From Acidocella facilis ATCC 35904 (GTDB lineage: Bacteria > Pseudomonadota > Alphaproteobacteria > Acetobacterales > Acetobacteraceae): a DNA stretch of 64,000 bases. The translations under genes and the position numbers were made by a program. Where the stretch lies: positions 62,001 through 126,000 of the forward strand of contig NZ_JHYG01000006.1 in assembly GCF_000687875.1 (NCBI RefSeq), written 5' to 3'. Shown one piece after another: positions 59,734 to 64,000 of the stretch; the stretch's first letter is position 1, and the number at the start of each line of letters is the position of its first letter. Below the pieces are notes generated by a model. The model made no database searches. It was not told the origin of the DNA and worked only from the letters and a program-made list of their open reading frames with translations.

Positions 59734-59892
59734 ATGCCCGCTCCTCGCGCCGCCGCCGGGTCGTCAGCGCCCGGAGGATGGCGCGTGGTTAGCGCCATCG
59801 GCCAGCCTGGGCAAATCGCTTCGTGACAAGCGCGGCGCTCGCCGCCGCCTGATTCATTCGGAACTTGACGAAGAGCGCTACAAGAACATAAC

Positions 59893-61116
59893 GTGAACAA
59901 CGCCATGACAGCCTCTCTCGACCCAGCCCTGACCGCGAAACTTCGGATCCTGGCCGATGCGGCGAAATATGACGCCTCCTGCGCCTCCTCCGGGGCGCCG
60001 AAGCGCGCGGCGGGGAAGGGCGGGCTCGGCTCCACCACGGGGGCCGGCATCTGCCATTCCTACACGCCGGACGGGCGCTGCGTCTCGCTGCTGAAAATCC
60101 TGCTGACCAATTACTGCTTGTTCGATTGCGCCTATTGCATCAATCGCCGCTCCTCCAACGTGCCGCGCGCCCGCTTTTCGGTGCGGGAGGTGGTGGATCT
60201 CACCTTGGCCTTCTACAAGCGCAATTATATCGAGGGGCTGTTTCTCTCCTCAGGCATCATCCGCTCGCCGGATTACACGATGGAGCAGATGATGCTGGTG
60301 GCGAAATCGCTGCGCCAGGATCACGGCTTTGCCGGCTATATCCATCTGAAAGCGATCCCGGAGGCCAATCCCTGGCTGATCGAGCAGGCCGGGCTGTGGG
60401 CGGATCGGCTCTCGATCAATCTGGAACTCCCCAACGAGACCAGCCTGGCGCGGCTCGCCCCGGAGAAACAGGCCCCGGCGATCAGCGCCGCGATGGGGCA
60501 GATGCAGCAGCGCATCGTCGAGGCCAAGGCGGAGCGGCGGCGCTTCTCGCCTTCGGGGCAATCCACCCAGATCATCGTCGGCGCGGATGCCACGGACGAT
60601 GCCGCGGTGCTGGCGAAAAGTGCGGCGCTGTACGGCGATTTCAAGCTGCGGCGGATCTATTATTCCGCTTACAGCCCGCACCAGGCGGTCAGCGCCGCGC
60701 TGCCGGCGAAACCACCGCCGCTGCAGCGTGAGAACCGGCTCTATCAGGCGGATTGGCTGCTGCGCTATTACGGCTTCACCGCCACCGAGATCGCCGCCGG
60801 CGGCGAGGGCGGGATGCTGGATCTGGAGATCGACCCCAAGCTCGCCTGGGCGCTGAAGAATCGCGGCCAGTTTCCGGTGGATGTGAACCAGGCGCCGCGC
60901 GAGATGCTGTTGCGGGTGCCGGGGCTGGGGGCGCGGGCGGTGGAGAAGATCATCGCGGCGCGGCGCTTCTCGCGGCTGCGGCTGGCGGATGTGGCGCGGC
61001 TCAGCTCCGGGCTGAAACGCATGCTGCCCTTCCTGATCACCGAGGATCACCGCCCGGCGCAGACCGACCGGCTGGATCTGCGCCAGCGCCTCGCGGTGCA
61101 GCCGAGCCTGTTCTGA
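59893..61116 (+). CDS. Putative DNA modification/repair radical SAM protein
   Basis: A 407-residue radical-SAM enzyme. The cluster motif C-x3-C-x2-C is CLFDCAYCINRRSS near residue 76, and the barrel continues with GLFLSSGIIRSPDYTMEQM. A C-terminal helix-hairpin-helix DNA-binding region (about residues 330-380, VNQAPREMLLRVPGLGARAVEKI) is present. It matches the family named putative DNA modification/repair radical SAM protein, whose chemistry is not established. GTG 59893 or ATG 59905 may be the start. The DUF4130-UdgX gene starts on its stop codon, and the two families co-occur widely, so they probably act together on DNA. Confidence 0.88.
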   Translation: MNNAMTASLDPALTAKLRILADAAKYDASCASSGAPKRAAGKGGLGSTTGAGICHSYTPDGRCVSLLKILLTNYCLFDCAYCINRRSSNVPRARFSVREVVDLTLAFYKRNYIEGLFLSSGIIRSPDYTMEQMMLVAKSLRQDHGFAGYIHLKAIPEANPWLIEQAGLWADRLSINLELPNETSLARLAPEKQAPAISAAMGQMQQRIVEAKAERRRFSPSGQSTQIIVGADATDDAAVLAKSAALYGDFKLRRIYYSAYSPHQAVSAALPAKPPPLQRENRLYQADWLLRYYGFTATEIAAGGEGGMLDLEIDPKLAWALKNRGQFPVDVNQAPREMLLRVPGLGARAVEKIIAARRFSRLRLADVARLSSGLKRMLPFLITEDHRPAQTDRLDLRQRLAVQPSLF

Positions 61117-62519
61117 TGCAGACCCGCATCGCGCTGGCGCCGGGAGCGGATCTGCCCGGCTTTCGCGCCGCGGTGCGCGGGCTGGTGGCGCGGGGCGTGA
61201 AGCCGCGCGAGGTGCTATGGGAGACGGGCGCCAGCCTGTTCGGCGCTGCCCCGCCGCAGGACGGCCCGGCCTTCAGCCTGCCCCGCGCGGCGGCGGAGCT
61301 GATCGGGCTGGTGATCTGCCATCGCGACCCGGCCCGCCATGCGCTGCTTTATGAAATGATCTGGCGGCTGCGCCATGGCGAGCCGCATCTGCTGGAGATG
61401 CGCCACGACAAGCTGACCCACCGGCTGGAGATGCTGGCGAAAGCCGTGCGGCGGGATCTGCACAAGATGCACGCCTTCGTGCGCTTCCGCCGCGTCGAGG
61501 ACGCGCAGGGCGAGCGCTTCCTCGCCTGGTTCGAGCCGGATCATCATATTCTGGAGGCGACTTCAGGGTTTTTCGTCAATCGCTTCCGCAGCCTGGTCTG
61601 GTCCATCCTCACGCCCGAGGGCACGCTGCATTGGGACGGCACGCGGCTGGAAATCGGCCCGCCGGGCCAGCGTGGCGATGTGCCGGAGAGGGATGAGGTC
61701 GAATCCGGCTGGCTGGATTATTACCAAAGCATTTTCAACCCGGCGCGCCTGAACACCGCGATGATGCAGAAGGAAATGCCGCGCAAATATTGGCGCAATC
61801 TGCCCGAGGCGCGGCTGATCCCAGAGCTGGTGGCGCAGGCCCCGGCGCGGGTGGAGGAGATGATTGCCCGCGCGGCGGCGATGAGCGCCAAACGCGACCC
61901 GCAAAAGGCGGTGGCGGCGATGGCGGCGCAAACGCCGACGACATTAGCGGCGCTGAACCGGATCATCACGGCTTCGCCGCCTTTCCTGGCCGGGAGCACC
62001 CGCGCGGTACTGGGCGAGGGGGTGATGCAGCCCGCCATCGCCTTCATCGGCGAGCAGCCGGGGGATGAGGAGGATGCGCAGGGGCGCTGCTTCGTCGGCC
62101 CGGCCGGGCAGCTTCTGGATGCGATGCTGGCGCGGGCCGGGATTGACCGGGCGGAATGCTACATCACCAACGCGGTCAAGCATTTCAAGTTCGAGCAGCG
62201 CGGCAAAAATCGCCTGCACCAATCCCCGACCACCGGGGAGATCAAGCATTATCGCTGGTGGCTGCTGAAGGAGTTGGAGCTGGTGCGGCCACGTCTGGTG
62301 GTCGCACTGGGGGCGAGTGCGGCGCTGGCGGTCGGCGGCCAGCCGGTCTGCGTCACCCAGGCGCGCGGCCCGGCGCAACTGGGGGATTGGCCGGCTTTTG
62401 TCACCACGCATCCGTCCTACCTGTTGCGTTTGCCGGATGAGCAGGCGCGCCGCGCGGCGGAGGCGGCGTTTTTGCAGGATTTGCGGGCGGTGAGGCGTCT
62501 GGCTCAAACCCACGCTTAA
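61116..62519 (+). CDS. udgX: DUF4130-UdgX fusion, uracil-DNA-binding protein
   Basis: A 467-residue fusion. Residues ~1-255 are a DUF4130/SAM-linked DNA modification domain (FVRFRRVEDAQGERFLAWFEPDHHI, NPARLNTAMMQKEMPRKYWR). Residues ~280-467 are a UdgX-type uracil-DNA glycosylase fold: active-site GEQPGDEEDAQGRCFVGPAG, then KHFKFEQRGKNRLHQSP, the UdgX insertion with the His that in mycobacterial UdgX bonds covalently to the sugar after uracil removal, and THPSYLLRLP near the end. The ATG overlaps the radical-SAM stop (TGATG). A UdgX that traps uracil sites and a radical-SAM/DUF4130 pair imply a damage- or modification-handling module. The joint function is inference. Confidence 0.9.
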   Translation: MQTRIALAPGADLPGFRAAVRGLVARGVKPREVLWETGASLFGAAPPQDGPAFSLPRAAAELIGLVICHRDPARHALLYEMIWRLRHGEPHLLEMRHDKLTHRLEMLAKAVRRDLHKMHAFVRFRRVEDAQGERFLAWFEPDHHILEATSGFFVNRFRSLVWSILTPEGTLHWDGTRLEIGPPGQRGDVPERDEVESGWLDYYQSIFNPARLNTAMMQKEMPRKYWRNLPEARLIPELVAQAPARVEEMIARAAAMSAKRDPQKAVAAMAAQTPTTLAALNRIITASPPFLAGSTRAVLGEGVMQPAIAFIGEQPGDEEDAQGRCFVGPAGQLLDAMLARAGIDRAECYITNAVKHFKFEQRGKNRLHQSPTTGEIKHYRWWLLKELELVRPRLVVALGASAALAVGGQPVCVTQARGPAQLGDWPAFVTTHPSYLLRLPDEQARRAAEAAFLQDLRAVRRLAQTHA

Positions 62520-62523
62520 ATGT

Positions 62524-62564
62524 GCAAAAGTTTTTTGGTGCCGCTTTTTTTCAAAAAAGCGGCA
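62524..62564 (+). repeat. Terminator-like dispersed repeat downstream of udgX
   Basis: GCAAAAGTTTTTTGG leads into TGCCGCTTTTTT-TC-AAAAAAGCGGCA, a 12-bp hairpin (62539-62564). Same family as 743-769 and the 57.2-kb copy. It ends the udgX transcript. Confidence 0.8.
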
Positions 62565-62611
62565 AAAACGCCGGGGCATAGGCAACGCCGTCGTCAACAC
62601 CCCAAACCTTC

Positions 62612-62657
62612 GTGGGGACTTTTTGAAAAAAGTCCCCACACCCCCAAAAACTTTTGC
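62612..62657 (-). repeat. Terminator-like dispersed repeat, inverted copy before LysR gene end
   Basis: GTGGGGACTTTTT-GA-AAAAAGTCCCCAC (62612-62639), a 13-bp stem, followed by the complement of GCAAAAG-TTTTT-GGGGG (62640-62657). On the minus strand it closely matches 57180-57225. It ends the minus-strand LysR transcript and faces the copy at 62524-62564. Confidence 0.8.
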
Positions 62658-62669
62658 AAATTTAGATTT

Positions 62670-63557
62670 TCAGCCTTTTTCCACCTCAGCCAGCGCCGAA
62701 TTCAGCCAGTTCAAAAAAACCCTGATCATCGGCGCACTCTTCCGCCGCGTCGGATACACAAAATGATGCCCGACATAGGAAATACTGCGCGAGCACCCCG
62801 CCAAGGGCGCCACCAGCTTGCCCGTGGCCAGCTCCTTCGCCGCCAGCAAGGTTGATTCCAACGCCACCCCATGCCCCTCCACCGCCGCCGCAATGGCGAG
62901 AAAGCTGCGGTCAAACCGCAAGCCACGCAGCGGCGGGGCCGGCAGGCCGTTGATGGCGAACCAGTCCGGCCAGCGCACCTGCTTATTGTCGCTCTGGATC
63001 AGCGTCTGCTCGCCAAGATCCGCGATGCTGGTGATCCGCGCCGCCAGAGGCGGGGCGCAAAGCGGTGTCACTGTCTCCGGCCCGAGCGGGATCATCTCCA
63101 CCCCCGGCAGCGTCACCGGGCCGTAAGTGATGTCGGCATCGAACTCATCGGCGGTGAAGCGGGTATAATCGGTGCCAGCCGCCAGCCGCACCTCGATGCC
63201 AGGATGCGCGTTGAGAAAATGCGGCAAACGCGGCGCCAGGAACTGGGCGGCGAAGCTCGGCGCGCAATGCAGCCGCAGCGAGGCCGGGGTGCGGCGCGAG
63301 ACCGTCTCCAGCCCCCGGCGCAGCTCCTCAAAGCCGCGCTCCACCGCGCGCATCAGCGCCGCCCCCTCCATGCTCAGCTCCACCGCCCGGGTGCGGCGAA
63401 TGAACAGCTTCACCCCCAGCGCCGCTTCCAGATTGCGGATGGCGTGGCTCACCGCGCTCGGCGTGAAGCCCAGCTCATCCGCCGCGGCGGTGAACGAGCC
63501 CAGCCGCCCGGCAGATTCAAAGGCTCTGAGCGCCGGAAGTGGGATTTTGTTGAGCAT
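62670..63557 (-). CDS. LysR-family transcriptional regulator (GcvA-like)
   Basis: A 295-residue LysR regulator with an N-terminal winged helix (about residues 7-65, ALRAFESAGRLGSFTAAADELGFTPSAVSHAIRNLEAALG, given here as the family pattern) and a C-terminal periplasmic-binding-like effector domain (about 90-290). The sequence FTPSAVSHAIRNLE is of the GcvA/AmpR group. It is divergent from a short-chain dehydrogenase gene, which it likely controls. A 12-base palindrome lies in the gap. Confidence 0.9.
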   Translation of the reverse strand: MLNKIPLPALRAFESAGRLGSFTAAADELGFTPSAVSHAIRNLEAALGVKLFIRRTRAVELSMEGAALMRAVERGFEELRRGLETVSRRTPASLRLHCAPSFAAQFLAPRLPHFLNAHPGIEVRLAAGTDYTRFTADEFDADITYGPVTLPGVEMIPLGPETVTPLCAPPLAARITSIADLGEQTLIQSDNKQVRWPDWFAINGLPAPPLRGLRFDRSFLAIAAAVEGHGVALESTLLAAKELATGKLVAPLAGCSRSISYVGHHFVYPTRRKSAPMIRVFLNWLNSALAEVEKG

Positions 63558-63576
63558 TTTATATGTGAACCAAATT

Positions 63577-63588
63577 CATCCATGGATG
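63577..63588. promoter_or_regulatory. Palindrome CATCCATGGATG in LysR-SDR intergenic region
   Basis: A perfect 12-base palindrome 20 bases upstream of the LysR start and 71 bases upstream of the SDR start. A possible LysR-type contact site; a full T-N11-A box was not established. Confidence 0.35.
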
Positions 63589-63658
63589 TAAAGATCGCGT
63601 TTGTCGGCAGCCCGGTATTGGCGCAGCTTCAGCCTTACAAAACCAAATTGGAGGAACC

Positions 63659-64000
63659 ATGCTGCTCAGCGGCAAGACGGCGATCATCTCGGGCGCGGCC
63701 AGCAAGGCCGGCATCGGCCTGGCCACGGCGCGGCTTTTCGCCAGCCAGGGCGCGCGGATCGCGATTCTCGACCTCACCGAAGAAGCCGCCGCCGAAGCGG
63801 CCGCCAGCCTGCCGGCCGTACCTGAGGGCGCGCATCTGGGTGTCGCCTGCGACGTGACGGATGCGCAGGCCTGCCAGGGCGCGGCGCAGCGTGTGCTGGA
63901 GGTGTTCGGCCAGGCGGACATTCTCATCAATAATGCCGGCATCACCCAGCCCTTGAAGTTGATGGAGATCGGAGGGGAGAACTGGCAGAAGGTGATGGAT
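63659..64000 (+). CDS. Short-chain dehydrogenase/reductase (3' end outside window)
   Basis: The first 114 residues are visible. The Rossmann opening is KTAIISGAASKAGIGLATARL, a variant of the TGxxxGxG cofactor loop, followed by ILDLTEEAA (acidic residue, suggesting NAD preference) and the conserved ILINNAGITQP. The catalytic Ser-Tyr-Lys lies beyond the right edge. A GGAGG site 5 bases before the ATG is clear. It is divergent from the LysR gene. Family certain, substrate unknown. Confidence 0.9.
   Translation, partial: MLLSGKTAIISGAASKAGIGLATARLFASQGARIAILDLTEEAAAEAAASLPAVPEGAHLGVACDVTDAQACQGAAQRVLEVFGQADILINNAGITQPLKLMEIGGENWQKVMD

Noticed and set aside
1-64000. CRISPR arrays, tRNA/rRNA genes, insertion sequences or prophage
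   Set aside because: No regularly spaced repeats, transposase or integrase motifs, terminal inverted repeats or cloverleaf sequences were recognised; all long repeats are the ones listed.

Overview
The window is 64 kb of dense, GC-rich proteobacterial chromosome, with no tRNA, rRNA, CRISPR array or insertion sequence that I could find. Family content points to an alphaproteobacterium, most likely an acetic-acid-bacteria relative (Acetobacteraceae). This rests on a large adhesin-like protein with a C-terminal Hint domain, a TonB receptor/Fe-type ABC cluster, an assimilatory nitrate reductase fused to a flavoprotein, and recurrent terminator-like intergenic repeats built around GCAAAAGTTTTT plus a strong hairpin. 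The assignment is inference; nothing in the window is a taxonomic marker gene.

Layout. 0-11.3 kb: end of a beta-propeller gene, then an RpiR-type regulator divergent from a FetAB-like exporter, a TonB-dependent receptor, exbB-exbD-tonB and a three-gene Fbp-type ABC importer. A shared operator-like motif upstream of fetA and of the receptor suggests the RpiR protein controls both. 11.6-15.3 kb: two surface-polysaccharide genes, one a methyltransferase/coiled-coil/glycosyltransferase fusion. 15.4-27 kb: a long minus-strand cluster with a Urt/Fmd-like amide or urea ABC transporter, two amidases, an M20 carbamoylase-type hydrolase, a DeoR regulator and two unusual choline-kinase-like proteins. 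27.3-29.2 kb: a tartrate/malate-type dehydrogenase and a tandem DUF296 protein. 29.4-32.5 kb: two Sel1-repeat proteins, each followed by a copy of one structured 103-bp repeat.

32.6-42.8 kb is a complete nitrate assimilation island: a sigma-54-type promoter, nasT-nasS, a leader with two ANTAR-type hexaloop hairpins, a nitrate transporter, nirBD, a siroheme methyltransferase and the nitrate reductase-flavoprotein fusion. NasS would sense nitrate, NasT would act on the leader, and the operon would carry nitrate to ammonium with its own siroheme supply. 42.9-45.3 kb: a kinase and class-III aminotransferase pair resembling a phosphorylate-then-eliminate amino-alcohol pathway. 45.8-49.5 kb: the Hint-domain adhesin-like protein. 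50-55.8 kb: a DSF quorum-sensing locus (rpfF, rpfC) in which the usual HD-GYP response regulator RpfG is replaced by a REC-PAS-GGDEF-EAL protein.

56-64 kb: a zinc alcohol dehydrogenase, an enolase-superfamily enzyme with its GntR/UTRA regulator, a small membrane-anchored unknown protein, a radical-SAM DNA modification/repair protein with a DUF4130-UdgX partner, a LysR regulator and the start of a divergent short-chain dehydrogenase cut by the right edge.

The most interesting items are the rewired DSF/c-di-GMP circuit, the two kinase-like proteins that have each lost a different catalytic-loop residue, the duplicated Sel1-gene-plus-repeat arrangement with a conserved mini-frame, the nitrate leader switch, and the radical-SAM/UdgX pair. 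All calls come from reading motifs and layout; no database search was run.
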